DNA from: Trebouxia sp. TZW2008
Taxonomy: Eukaryota; Chlorophyta; Trebouxiophyceae; Trebouxiales; Trebouxiaceae
Assembly: GCA_002118135.1 (NCBI GenBank)
Contig: BDIU01000119.1
Coordinates: 88,357-152,356 of the forward strand
DNA length: 64,000 nt
Reading direction: 5' to 3'
Positions 12,001 to 21,500 of the stretch are shown here, one piece after another. Positions within the stretch are counted from its first letter, which is position 1, and every line of letters begins with the position of its first letter. The notes beneath the pieces were generated by a model. That model saw nothing but the letters and a program-made list of their open reading frames with translations. It was not told the DNA's origin and searched no databases. The position numbers and the translations under genes are program-made.

Positions 12001-15000
12001 CCTTCACCATTCGCTCCTTGCCACCTGCTGCATGTTGGCATTGCAGCAGCAGTGTCACACATGCAATACCAAAGCATGGAACCAAGTTGCTGGCACCACA
12101 GCAGCAGTCAGGAGACTGGCGGCAACTGAGTCCAAAGAAGTAAGGCAAGCAACAGAACATACTTCCCCAGAAAGCATAGCATCATTGACCAGGCACACAG
12201 CACGCAGCAGAACCATGTTGCACCTAGCTTGGCACCTTGGCAGCACATGTGCATCAATGAGGACAGCATTGTATGCTGATGATCCCATCAGTCAACATTG
12301 CAATCCGTCAAGACAGCAGATTTACCTCCCCAGAAAGCATGGCCTCATTGACCAGGCATGCACCACGCAGCAGCAGCATGTCAAACATGGCCTTGCCACG
12401 CTGCAGAACCACAACGTCTCCAGGCACAAGCCGGTGTGAAGAGATCGCTCTGACCCACTTGTCTTGCACCACAGGGATTAAGCAACGCTGGTTCACCAAT
12501 GCCAGAATCTTGCTGTGCTGCTGAGACAGTGTGATGGTGAGGGTCATGATGGCTGCTACAGAGAAGCTGATGATTAGAATTGGGTAGAAGTAGCGCGCTC
12601 TGTAGATCAGGTAAGCCACCTCCAGATTCTGCGTGGAAATAACAAATTGTTATACAGTACATATACATACAGTGTACATGCAATGCATCATTGCATCTCT
12701 CATTTGCATGCTCATCTTGACTCGCAGCAACCTTACAATGAAGAAGCGAACTTGTAAGTGAGGCCAATAGCTGCCATTTCTGCATACACTGAAAATGCTT
12801 ATATCTGGCATTGTGTTTCGACCAGCATGCGTTTGCCCCTACATGCCCTGGCGAAGCTGACTCGCAAGTGAATAAGTAGTGCAAGCCAAGTACACAAAGA
12901 ACAGGAATACATGATCCAGATGCTGATGCAACTCACACTGGACATCCAAGCAGACAAGCAACAGCAACATGTACATGGCTGCTTGAACGGTGTGCACAAA
13001 TCTTGAACCAGGCAACAGGTGCTCTATGCTGAGTACTGCTGACTCAAAGCCATCAGCCCGGTGATCCTGAACATCAAGCACATGATGCAAATGTACCTGA
13101 ATGGCGAAGAAGACCCCAAGTGAGTGCTGTCCTACATCGCGGTACATGACCATGCGCCGCGAGACATGGCGCTTGCTGGTGCCATACAGGCGCAACATGT
13201 CCCGCCGCAATTTGTGCTGCTCAAGATTGAAGATACGCCACTCAGCCCCTGCACAGCAAATGCCTCACCTTCGTACAGAGTTGCAATGACTTGAAATTTA
13301 TGCATCTGCTCATTGTATGTTTTTGAGTACGCACATGTGCTTTGCATGATGTCTGTAAGCCTTCACATCTGTCATGATATAGCGCAGGCCATATCAACAA
13401 TGCTGCATCAAAGCTGTAAGTCGCCAGATTGGTCTATCCATGCTTCTATATGCTGTACCTACTGTTTCAATGTAATGTAAAGCTTCAGAAGCTCTGTTGA
13501 TCTCGTATGGCATGTGATCGGGCATGCCTGGCAACTGCTCAAAGCCATCTGTACCTGGCACATACGCTCAAAACCAGAGGAACAGCGGCATGAATACTGC
13601 TGTTTCAGTTTGCTGGCACATACACGTAAGATCGGAGAACAAGCCGGATGTCACCTGCTGTTTCAATGTTGCGTAGAGCTTCAAGAGCTCTGCCGATCTG
13701 CTGTGGCAGGTGATAGGGCATGCCTAGCATTTGCTCAAAGCCATTTGATTCTGCTACATATGCTAAAGCCAGAGGACCAGCCGCATGTTTCAGTTTGCTG
13801 GCGCATACACGTCAGACCAGAGAAACAGTCAGATTTTACCTGCTTTTTCAATGTGGCGTAGGGCTTCAAGAGCCCTGCCGATCTGCTGTGGCAGGTGATA
13901 GGGCATGCCTGGAATTGGCTCAAAGCCATGCTTTTCTGGCACATACACATAAGACCGCAGGAACAGCCGAAAGCCACGCAGCTCTTGTGACTCTAACCCA
14001 GAGCTTGAGCGGCCCTGCATGGTTTGCAGTACTGATCAGGACAAATGCTGATGCCTGCTCACTTGTTGCTGCGGGCCAGGGTCACATTATGCAGAGTGTT
14101 TAGACCTGATACCTCAGGGAGCCTATGTGCGCTGAGGCAAGAACAGAACAGAACCGCCGCATCATAAGCAGCAACATAATCAGCATTGAAATGACATAGG
14201 GCACATGCTAGTTCATAACAGCAGCTGGACTGAGCACATGGGGTTGATCCTCAGACCTCTCAGCAATGCTTCATGCAGGTGTGCATCTTGTTGATCATGT
14301 CCAACCAAGTAGCATACAAATGCAGAAGATGCAATGCAGTAGGCAGCTCACCAGTGTGCTTTGCAGGATCTGCTTATTTGCCACTGATAGCCTGTGAACC
14401 TTCAGGAGCTGCCGCCGACCATCAAGAAGCTGTTTTGCAGCCACAACAGATTGAAGGTCAGACACAGGAAGTATCAGCAGTGTTCTGCTTTTTGCGGTGG
14501 TGCCTTGCATTGCATCTTGCAGGAGGCAGGGCATAGACTTTGAGCATCTGTGCAGATGCAGCATTGCCGTGGTATTGCATAAAAAGTTACCCGGACTAGC
14601 ACATATTGTGCCTGGCTCAAGGAACAGGGATGGAGAAGCTTGGCAGCCTGAAGAGGTGCGAGCCGCCCCAGTGACCATGTCAGGGCTCCAATGAATGGAT
14701 GGCACACCACATTGTGAACAAGGTTCCCTGAACGGCGCCTATAGCCCAGGCAATTTTGCACAACCTGTAGTGTGATGGCAAAGGTCTCACTGTTTTGATG
14801 CGGTGTCTTCGAGGTGCTACGAGCAGCTCTGATTGCTCAAATCCTTGGGCAGTTCGAGCACCTTTTCAGTTTGTTCCGCCTCAGCATTATGGTTCATGGC
14901 ACAACGCGCTCCTGCGTAACCCTGTAGCTGACATGCATGCTGTGCTCAGGTCTCAATTGGTATTGTCATGTGGCCTGACATTGGTCTGACGCTGTTTCGT

Positions 15001-15200
15001 TGAGATCAACATCAGCGACACTTCGATAGCGCCAATAGCTGCGGCATGTTGGACCGATCACTCCTGCCGATCGAGTGCATCTTTGCAATATGACTAACTT
15101 CCCAAGTCGTCCCAATCTCTCGAGGAACTTCCTGCTAATCAGAGTCATACGTTCCAAAGTTGCAGAAGGCACCTCAGACCTGAGGTGAAATGTCTCTCTC
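1..15200 (-). CDS. P5-type (P5B-like) transport ATPase, 3' end outside the window
   Basis: Minus-strand, intron-rich gene for a P-type ATPase of the P5 (ATP13A) family, an endomembrane pump expected in ER or vacuolar/lysosomal membranes. Exons whose phases join without conflict: 14352-14484 (probable), 13840-14014, 13097-13248, 12326-12628, 11413-11517, 10472-10609, 9468-9764, 8966-9157, 8363-8593, 7334-7539, 5648-7034 and 4935-5076, about 1,150 residues. Further exons are 929-1153 (M7/M8) and possibly about 3454-3602. Family motifs in order: VNEAMLSGE of the actuator domain, PPGLP in M4, DKTGTLT phosphorylation site, ATCHSLN, MITGDY, GDGIND. The first exon was not identified; a CpG-rich island near 15 kb probably marks the promoter, so the right boundary is inferred. 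The last exons lie left of position 1. PPGLP and GDGIND differ from common P5B forms (PPALP, GDGAND). P5A is less likely because its PPELP signature is absent. Confidence 0.82.
30..928. repeat. tandem array: 3' ends of exon 929-1153 with donor
   Basis: About five units of roughly 165-185 bp, alternating between two subtypes. Each holds the TRPWFTGGTGTS-coding end of the P5 M7/M8 exon followed by the donor context gtgagctctt and intron start. In the gene's orientation these are downstream copies. The overlapping minus-strand open frames here are copies of one exon end, not separate genes. Confidence 0.8.
929..1153 (-). CDS. P5 ATPase exon, M7/M8 region
   Basis: 75 codons, phase 0, acceptor gtgctgcag and donor gtgagctctt. 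It encodes RHKPRPLISTLPGLALLATM followed by a hydrophobic stretch and FLSTRPWFTGG, matching the P5 segment RxRPPGxLLSxPVLxSL...LxxQPWF at M7/M8. This places the gene's 3' end left of the window. It sits at the centre of the left-edge repeat array: 5' copies upstream (1154-1480) and 3' copies downstream (30-928). Confidence 0.65.
1154..1480. repeat. tandem array: 5' ends of exon 929-1153 with acceptor
   Basis: Two further units of about 148 bp, upstream of the genuine exon, each with CTGCAG acceptor context and the AMAICLSACLVAPLDTMNRH-coding start. Together with the downstream array this shows duplication on both sides of one exon. Confidence 0.78.
1877..1925. repeat. simple repeat (GAAT/GCAT)n
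   Basis: Alternating GAATGCAT and GAATGAAT units in a P5 intron. Confidence 0.8.
2870..3500. repeat. tandem array in P5 intron, interrupted by the gap
   Basis: Units of about 90-120 bp arranged as a roughly 200-bp higher-order repeat around TGATTGCATGATGACTGATA and CAGCAAGAGACTGCTGA. Probably copies of the end of the possible M5/M6 exon. The assembly gap falls within it. Confidence 0.7.
3222..3242. other. assembly gap (21 N)
   Basis: Run of N flanked on both sides by the same repeat phrase (TGATTGCATGATGACTGATA), so the number of repeat units here is unknown. Confidence 0.99.
3454..3602 (-). CDS. possible P5 ATPase M5/M6 exon
   Basis: An open minus-strand stretch reads MISSFNSVTAYAFALQYMQS and then ILTTS, which loosely resembles the TSFxxFKFMALYxxIQ helix after the GDGxND region. 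Splice boundaries are uncertain: acceptors at gcatgcaag or nearby fit the phase left by the previous exon, and a gtatcag donor is possible at about 3453. Without alignment this could equally be intron sequence. Confidence 0.3.
3648..3735. repeat. dispersed repeat family 2, copy
   Basis: Shares the block GGGCCTGCTGAGCCTGTCTAG and upstream AGGACCAGTTTGGTTG-like sequence with 18552-18650 (AGGACCGAACTGGTTG). Possibly a decayed mobile element or another non-coding repeat. Confidence 0.48.
4530..4934. repeat. tandem array: 3' ends of the GDGIND exon
   Basis: Two units of about 200 bp, each with the AVIAAALSTIHGSVA-coding part and gtctgctccc-type donor. A further remnant is near 4109-4135. They are diverged enough to be old. 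Confidence 0.78.
4935..5076 (-). CDS. P5 ATPase exon with GDGIND hinge motif
   Basis: 47 codons plus one base. It encodes GLGMMTMFCGDGINDLAALS followed by AADVGMAIGATDAVIAAAL. The second Asp of GDGxND coordinates magnesium in P-type ATPases. The donor is gtctgctccc. Two complete copies of its 3' half with the same donor lie downstream (about 4531-4934, about 200 bp apart) and one copy of its 5' half lies upstream (5101-5205). Confidence 0.88.
5101..5205. repeat. 5' copy of the GDGIND exon, mutated to GYGIND
   Basis: Upstream partial copy with acceptor context and MMTMFCGYGINDLAALSS. The catalytic Asp codon GAT reads TAC. It has no matching 3' half, so it is a pseudo-exon. Confidence 0.8.
5648..7034 (-). 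CDS. P5 ATPase large exon with a roughly 300-residue P-domain insertion
   Basis: Longest exon of the gene, 1,387 bases. It begins with MRTMMITGDYHHTAIAVARD (TGD motif of the P domain) and ends with AVTGNAFEHMLQ, LLETVMRNAVVFSRMQPHQK and GQVMNLL, the typical P5 stretch before GDGxND. Between these, roughly 5940-6860, lies about 300 residues rich in Gln, Ser, His and Pro with no recognisable fold; in ordinary P5 pumps this gap is several times shorter. The exon ends before gtatgccc and joins the GDGIND exon in phase. Confidence 0.85.
7334..7539 (-). CDS. P5 ATPase exon, nucleotide-binding to P-domain hinge
   Basis: Encodes DDYSARSFRLLAVAAGVIP and later NMELLSLVVTTNSIRED, matching the family stretches YTxxGxRVLAxAxxxL and LxFLGLLVxxNxLK. 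Leading phase 0, two spare bases at the end that complete a Glu codon with the next exon. Upstream copies of the first half lie at about 7600-7690 and 7760-7845. Confidence 0.8.
7540..7850. repeat. 5' copies of P5 exon 7334-7539
   Basis: Two diverged copies (about 7600-7690 and 7760-7845) of the AVAAGVIPNVNKL-coding part, each preceded by intron-tail sequence. Confidence 0.72.
8363..8593 (-). CDS. P5 ATPase exon, nucleotide-binding domain, GC donor
   Basis: 77 codons, phase 0 at both ends. It carries VLEFSSQTLRSGAVV and LLFLRGAPAVIRSL, equivalent to the FxFSSxLxRMSV and KGAPExI motifs that contact the nucleotide in P5 ATPases. The exon must end at GATGAG followed by GCAAGT, a GC-AG intron: the frame hits a stop about 11 codons further on, and the next exon (7334-7539) joins in phase only from here. 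Two copies of its 5' end lie upstream within a CAGT-rich stretch. Confidence 0.82.
8594..8875. repeat. 5' copies of P5 exon 8363-8593 plus CAGT-rich simple repeat
   Basis: Two copies of the exon start (AGGCAGACAGTGATGTTGCC-like on the minus strand) embedded in a long run of CAGT/CAGC tetramers. Confidence 0.7.
8966..9157 (-). CDS. P5 ATPase exon, nucleotide-binding domain start
   Basis: 64 codons, phase 0 at both ends. It encodes VATCHSLNMIDKSTVAGHDL, the conserved (A/C)xCHSL...GDPL-type region at the start of the P5 nucleotide-binding domain. A short copy of its acceptor side is seen near 9200-9245. Confidence 0.82.
9468..9764 (-). CDS. P5 ATPase exon with M3, M4 and phosphorylation site
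   Basis: 99 codons, phase 0 at both ends, acceptor cttgcatgcag and donor gtaagtcatg. It begins with a hydrophobic helix (LYAFALLLQLLLLIPYL), then LLDTLTYAAPPGLPTVMLL (M4 with the PPxxP signature of P5 pumps), RLKRNGILL and CVCFDKTGTLTHST. The Asp of DKTGT is the residue phosphorylated during transport. Placement and spacing match the family. The intron upstream carries five diverged copies of the first 75-80 bases. Confidence 0.9.
9765..10400. repeat. acceptor array: 5' copies of the P5 M3/M4 exon
   Basis: Five units of about 110-125 bp upstream of exon 9468-9764. Each keeps a TTCTTGCAG-like or TGCATG-type acceptor region and a hydrophobic LxxFAxVLxLLLLxPYL-coding piece, then reverts to intron tail. 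Confidence 0.85.
10472..10609 (-). CDS. P5 ATPase exon, segment before M3/M4
   Basis: 46 codons, phase 0 at both ends. It encodes VLVMVCRTGLHTTMGRMVRQ, equivalent to the VVRTGFxTxKGxLVR stretch of P5 ATPases, so it joins the actuator to the M3 helix. Three upstream copies of its acceptor and first part (10610-11080) are more than 80 percent alike by eye. This exon is the genuine one because it alone continues into AKEKDPFIP and a donor. Confidence 0.8.
10610..11080. repeat. 5' copies of P5 exon 10472-10609
   Basis: Three units of about 140 bp with acceptor AAGCAG followed by GTGTGGAACCCAGAG-like exon start. The nearest copy is almost identical over 90 bases; the farthest is clearly decayed. 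Confidence 0.82.
12150..12290. repeat. 3' copy of the actuator exon
   Basis: One copy of the end of exon 12326-12628, including the MLSGE-coding region followed by a gtatgttctg donor-like site. Confidence 0.68.
12326..12628 (-). CDS. P5 ATPase exon, M2/M3 and actuator domain
   Basis: 101 codons in phase 0 at both ends, acceptor ccacgcag and donor gtaaatctg. It holds a hydrophobic helix (FYPILIISFSVAAIMTLTIT) followed by RLVPGDVVVL and LLLRGACLVNEAMLSGE, the actuator (dephosphorylation) loop of P5 ATPases; the family form is usually NE(A/S)xLTGES. The next exon (11413-11517) continues with AAQVRK and then STIYAGTIVQQ, matching the family HTLFxGTxVxQ segment. A single diverged copy of the 3' half lies at about 12150-12290. 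Confidence 0.82.
13490..13839. repeat. 3' copies of P5 exon 13840-14014
   Basis: Two clear and one decayed unit of about 150-190 bp, with GMPYHLPQQIGRALEAL-coding sequence and donor gtgacatcc-like sites. Confidence 0.75.
13840..14014 (-). CDS. P5 ATPase exon, N-terminal cytoplasmic region
   Basis: Exon with acceptor ...catgcag and donor gtaaaatctg, starting in phase 0 and ending with one spare base. It encodes the FRLFLRSYVYVPEKHGF segment followed by PIPGMP. This resembles the conserved stretch just before M2 in P5B pumps, where a YVY/YVW motif is followed by an F-x-P loop. Three diverged copies of its 3' half with donor lie just downstream (13490-13839). An upstream open exon, 14352-14484, joins it in phase and probably encodes the preceding segment. 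Confidence 0.7.
14985..15200. promoter_or_regulatory. CpG-rich island, probable P5 ATPase promoter
   Basis: By hand count about 9 CG dinucleotides in 15001-15140, against about 3 in similar lengths of intron elsewhere. It sits between the GH63 stop (15427) and the first P5 ATPase exons. A minus-strand open frame starting MNERETFHLRSEV (14966-15208) may be a first exon, but no clear donor or family match was found. Confidence 0.45.
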
Positions 15201-15426
15201 TCGTTCAAGCCTCACATTCACACAGCTCACAAGCTAACGCATCGGACTTCGTTCATATGCTGAATGCATAGTGTTACGCTCTGCAGTATGATATCATATG
15301 ACGCATGCCATTCAGAAGACGAATTCAACTTAATGCATCTGGCAGGCCAATCCAGACCATGATGGTGACAAGCTGCAGATTGCATTCTGTGGTGATCTGT
15401 TGGCACCAGCGGGCTGTGCATGCACA

Positions 15427-15555
15427 TTAGTAAGTCTGCCCCGCTACAAGAACCAAAAGAGCTGTCCAGCCAGTAAAAGGACGGCTGCCCTTGCCATGAC
15501 CATCAGCATCGTCATAGTTTTCCCACAGATACCCACTTTCCTGGTACACCTTCAC
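15427..15555 (-). CDS. GH63 last exon and stop
   Basis: Short exon, 42 codons plus TAA at 15427-15429. Acceptor gatgctttag. It reads [20 protein letters not shown] and then [17 protein letters not shown], the standard GH63 C terminus with the catalytic Glu region. It has no internal start codon, so simple ORF calling misses it. Confidence 0.92.
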   Translation of the reverse strand: MKVYQESGYLWENYDDADGHGKGSRPFTGWTALLVLVAGQTY

Positions 15556-18500
15556 CTAAAGCATCAACAGGCACGATGGAAAGCACACTCATCAGCAGTA
15601 ATGGCACATCGTTGCATTACGTTATGCTTTTTGTCATGTCAATGCATTTATACTTGCCGTTGGTCATAACGAAGGTTTTGACACTGTATATGCAGAAGGA
15701 GAGGCAGCAGGGCAGACTGAAGCTCCCTGTTTGACGTGGCTCCAATGATACCCATGCAAATCTGTTGAGCAGTTCTGCAGACTTATGCTTGCCATACATG
15801 CCGACTCTGCTGGATCAAACGACTGCATCACCTTTTCTTCAAGCCATCAAGAAGACCCTGGACAGTGACAGCGACAGCAACAGCAACTAGATATATCTGC
15901 ATGGCTCACCAGATTGCGCAGCAAGTTATCCCTCAGCTCTGTATGAAGCTGTTTCGCTTGACTGGCGTGGGGGCCGTCAGTCGTGCTGTAGAAATGCAGG
16001 GCTCTGAGTGCAAGGAAGTTGATGTTGCACCAGATAGGTCCTCGCCAATACGGCCCATCATGCTCAGTGTTGTAGGCATTGTGCATTGAGCTGCTCTTGC
16101 TCAACGACCTGGATATCACAACAACACCCCACTGAGTAACATGGAGTGTGCATGGCTGACAGTGGCCATCAGCCATGTTGTAGTGGTGCAGGGCTCTGAG
16201 TGCTAGGAAGTTGATGTTGCACCACACAGGTCCTCGCCAGTACAGCCCATCATGCTCAGTGTTGTAGGCGTTGTGCATTGAGCTGCTCTTGCTCAAGGAC
16301 CTGAATGTTGTGACAACCTTCTGCCCAGCTTTGTGGGCGCTGTGCTTTGAGCTTGCTTTGCTGAGCGAGCTCAAACACGAACAGCCTCACGTTTGGTGTT
16401 GCAGGAGCTGTGCGTCAAACTGCTCATGCTCAGGGATCTAAATGACGTGACAATCCCATGCTCAGTGTGGTAGAGATTGCTCATCGAACACTTCAAGGGC
16501 ATGAAGCATGTGACAAGCACTGTCATTCCTGTCACAATGTGCATTGAGCTGCTCCTGCCTAGTTAATGATGACAACCACAACTTTGATCAGTACGCTCTG
16601 GTTTGTAGGCCCTGGGCTTTTGGTCCTTTGTTGTAGGCATTGCGGACAAAATGGCTCTTGTTTGTTGACTTGAGTATTGCACCACACTAAAACTTGACTG
16701 CCATGCTTAGCTTTTTGCTACTGCAAGCAAGCTCATGGCAAGAGTTTGTGGACTTGTTGGTGGCTGATGGTCACAGAGTGCCAAAATTGGTGACTACCTT
16801 AGCCCAAAGGGTGTCCACAGCAGGTCAGGTTGATGCAGCAGGTGCAGCTGTTGCCCAAGCTCTGGACTGGCAGGGTCCAGGAGTGTCATCAAGAAGGGGA
16901 AGAGGCTCACATACCTACAGCAAGGTACCAGACACTCAGATTTCAAGGCCCATGTGAATGCAGTACCACCCAGTAGAACAAGCAAGCAGGTAAAATGTCA
17001 CATGTGAACACCTGTCCAGCACATGAACTTTAGACCCTTATTATGCATATGCAGACAAGAAGGGGGGGGAGCTAAGGAAGAGGAAGAGCAGACTGACCCA
17101 AAGTGAGGTACTAGCCGCAGTTTAGGAGGCTGTGATGACCTCATCAGCTTCCGCTGCAAGGGCCCTTGGACAACACCTTGTGGCGTTCTGTACATCACAT
17201 GCTGCAGCTTCATGGCATCTGTGTGATTGCCAAAGTCCAGAAACTGCCCAGTGCTCTTGTCACAGTGCAAGTGCTTCAGGCTTGCAGTGTCCTCCAGCAA
17301 GCGTGCTGTCTCATCGAAGGGCTTCACCTAATCAAGGGAGCAAACACAAGCTGATTGGGTCTGTATTTAGTCTATCATGTGCTGCAACTGCATGGCGTCT
17401 GTGTGATTGCCAAATGTCAGAACTTGTTCATTGCTTTTGTCATAGTGCAATTGCTTCAGGCTTGCAGTGTCCTCCAGCAAGCGAGCTGTCGCATCAAATG
17501 GCTTGACCTAAATAAAAGAGCAAACACAGGCCGGCTAGGCGGTTACAGGAGAGTTGTTGTTTATGCCCCTTGATCTTGTTGTAGTGTGAGTGCTTGAATC
17601 TTGCAGTGTCTTCCAGCAGGTGGGCTGTCTCATCAAAAGGGTTCACCTACGCAAGACATCAAATATATGCTGGCTCTTTTGTATGCTCCCTTGCGTGCAG
17701 TGACCTTGTGTGCCAGACGACTCAACCCATGCTTTCAAGCTCAAAACCTTGAGAGCTCCCCACAATGGAGTGGAAGGTTTGGCAATGGACTGCTTGGATG
17801 TGTGATAGAGAGGCCTGGCTTTAAGGCAGTTTGAAATTACTGCCTGTAGCGGCAAGGGCCTGAATGCGGTTGTGACAGCGGTATCTGATTTTGATGCACA
17901 GCGTTGTGAGTTCAGCTTTGATTTGCACTACTTTCTACTGTCGCGTGTTGCAGTTGCGTACAAATACCTGGCTGTGAGGCAGTTTGAGGTGGTTGCCTAT
18001 TGTGGCAAGGGCCCTTGCAGCAAGGGCCATCCAGCAGCGCAGGTCCAAGTGGCGCTCATCCTCAGATGGATGCGACGCCCGTGGGAAGTCGTCCAACCCT
18101 GCAGCAACCCCACGCATGTAGCAATCATGAATCCCTTCAGCCCATTTCGCATGCTGAGACCAAGCCAAAGGAGCAAGAACTCAGGGCGCCTTAGCTGATT
18201 GTGCACAAATGCAAGCACAGGAAACTCTCTGTGTAAGGACACTTGATGTAAGGACAATCTCGATGTAAGGACAAAGCCATTGGTATGCAAGCACTGAATT
18301 CTGACTGCATTCTTCCGAACGGTCTTGATGTAAGGACAGTTTTTGGTGACCAAAGCAGTCGTTACAAAGAGAGTTTACTGTAGACCAGCACCAGAGCTCA
18401 AAGTGTATGTTGGGTCTTGTGGCTTAGACTGTTCTGAAACGAGTGCTGGCAGGAGCCAACTGTCAGGCAATGCTGTATGCAGCAATGCAAAAGAGGAGAG

Positions 18501-21500
18501 AGCATGCGCTACAAGGCTACAATGCATGCACAGTTCAAATTGTTCAGGATAGCACAGGACCGAACTGGTTGAAGACAAGTGCTTGCTCCAGGACGTTCTC
18601 CAGCTGGGCCTGCTGAGCCTGTCTAGCACACGCCTAGAATGGATTGAACAAAATGAAGGCTACAAGGCTTACGGACAGGTGAGTATTTTGACAGGTATCT
18701 TGACAGGTTGACAGGTGTATCTTGACAGGTGGCTTGACAGGTGCTGCCACACTCACCTGAGGCGAGTGTCTTGGGACTCAGCTCAATGAGGGAATTTGCG
18801 TCTTTGCCCTGCCACCGGTAGCATTGAAATTCATGGTTGGGAATTCAGATGAAGCTCATAAGACTTGCAGTGTTGAAGCTTGTATATAGAGATGCAAGTA
18901 TTGGGTTCAGCTTGATCATCAAATACAGAGTAACAGAACCGTCTGAGGTGAGTGCCCACTAACTACGCACAAACAGCAGCTGTTATCTGGTACAGTGATG
19001 ACCAGATGACACCACTGGTACTAGGAAGTGAGTACAATGACTGAGGCGAGTGTATCACCTGAGGTGAGAGTCTTAGGGTTGAGCTCAGTGGGGGAGTTGG
19101 CATCTCTGCCCCGCCATCGGTAGCTTCCTGGCACAGGCCCGGCCTGGGTGGTATTGAACCAGGTGAACCAAGCTGACAACCTGGGAAATGCTGCACCAAC
19201 ACACAACAAAGTCAGCAGAATGAAAAACAAGTCAAGGACAATGTGTCCTGCACCTGCATGGCATGACTGGCGTTGAAGCAGCTGAACCAGGCTCATAACC
19301 TGGGAAGCGCTGCATCAATGCATGGAGTCATGCATACAATGCCAATGACTAAGTTTTCGTTCAACAGCAGTGCATGGCCATACTGACAATGGCTGCATCG
19401 CCTGGCTGGAGTCATGAGGCGGAACAGGCTGACAACCTTGAGTTTGCCGCAGGAACATACAAAGTGAGTGGACTGACCAGACAGCTCAACCAAAGGAGGC
19501 GCATTGCATGACTAAGGTTTGCACCGGTGAATCAGGCTGACAATCTGGAAAATGGTGCACCGTGTGCTCATCGCGGCAAAAGATGAAAAAGAGGTCGGTC
19601 CTGCTTGACCGGTGTCAAAGTGGGTGGGAGAGGTCAATGGCAACACTGCAACTGACTGCACGTTTTGATGCAGCCTTTCCTAGGGTGCCAGCTTGATTCC
19701 TCGCAAACGCTGCAACAAAGCAGGCAGGCTGCAACTAAGCATGCAGTCAGCAAAGCTGATGCCATTGACTTGACAACCGGCCAAATGGTGACAGGACTTG
19801 CGCCTGCAGTACAGTTGGCCGCAGAACTTCACCATGCTGATTTGGTCTGCATTGCCTGGCTGATGTTGAACCAGGCTGACAACTTTTGAATAGGCTGCAG
19901 CAATGTGCAGAATTAGTGAACAGAGTTGGACAATGGATGACAGGCAATGCCACTCTGCTCTGCTATAAACATCTGCACTGACTGTTTGCATCTGACACCA
20001 GACTGAGACCCGAGAACATGCTGTTGTGATGCGCAGCACACACATGTCATTGCTGACATCAGACCAGTAGGCCCTAGCATTGCTCAGCAACAGCAGCAAT
20101 ATTGTCAGCACCATCTGCTGCAGTTGTACAGCAGAGTGTAAGCACCTGCTTTCAAAAACTGCTCCTGATGTTGCATCTGCTCAGCAGTTTTGCCTGAGGC
20201 GCTGGCTAGCTGAGAGGCCATTTGAGCCAGCACTAGGAAGAGGGTGGGTGGGTTCGCGCTCGTAGGATGCTGCACTACGTACTCACTTGGAACTCTAGAT
20301 TGCGCTTCAGCACCCAAGATCTGCCCAATCAAAGGTTTTCACATATTGCTCAACAGCATGACATGTAAAGCTAAAGAGCCTGCAACCCAAGACGGGTCTG
20401 AACGCAATATGTAGCAGTTGCATGACATGGACTGTTTGGAGGTTGTGCCATTCAGATCAAATACGGTGTAAAAATTTGCGGCATTGCATGCTGGAGTAGC
20501 ATAGACAGTTGGGCTCAAGCTGAGCAGTTGCAGGCAGGAACATTGCTTTGTGACTATTACTCAACAGCAAGTGCAACTGATGGGCGCATTTCCGAAAACT
20601 TGTTGAAACCAGGCTATTACATATGAAAGGAAAAATGGTCAGCCAAATTGCTTCAGCATGATCAATGACGCCTGACTCAAAAAGAAAACTCTAGACATGT
20701 TTAGACCCTTGTGGTTTGCTTTCTGATCTCCATGGGTATTTATTTCTCTGTAAGTTTGTATGCATGCACCTGTTCCCTTGCTATCCAGCCCTGTTTGTTC
20801 ATGAGGTCCAGCCAGTGCGCCACCATGTCACGGCTCATCTCAGGATCCCACTTGCTGATCAGCAGCTGCATCCAGCAGAGCTGAGTCATGTCATGTCATG
20901 TCATGTCATCTCATCTCATAAAGTGCTCTGCTGCGCCCACCACGCCATGCAGACACGAATCATGTTCAGGCTTACCTCACTGCTTCCCAACATGAGTGAC
21001 AAACACAAAATACGCAGTGCAACATGCATGAAGCCATGACATGCAATGCCAGATTCTGCACATCCAAAAATGCCAACAGCATAAAAACTTGCATGCAGCT
21101 GGAGCTGGGTCATGCCACGCCATGGACGGCATCAGCTGACCCGTGTAATTGCAGTTGACTGTGATCTCTGAATGTCAGCTTACTTGACGAAATCCTTCGT
21201 CCCACAAGAAATCCCTTGGGGAGCAGGATCTGCTAGGCACAGCAGTGAACGATGCTGCTTTAGGGCTAGACCCTGAACCCTGACCATTACCCAAAACTTA
21301 GATCATAGGCTCACCTGATGGAAGCCTTCATCCCACAAGAAACCCCTTGGGAAGAAGGATCTGCTAGGTACAGCAGTGAACAGGGCCGTTTTTGGGCTAG
21401 GCACTGATTGGCCATTGAGACTGATCTGAGAGCTGCCATAGAAGTAGCCAATCCCGCCCAGCATGTTGCTCAGAGCTGCTTTGGCCACTGCTTGTGTGCC

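Noticed and set aside
17968..18000. Possible GC donor at the end of GH63 exon 17968-18098 (ATAG followed by GCAACC)
   Set aside because: The next exon does not join in phase from there; the GT donor at 17967 does.
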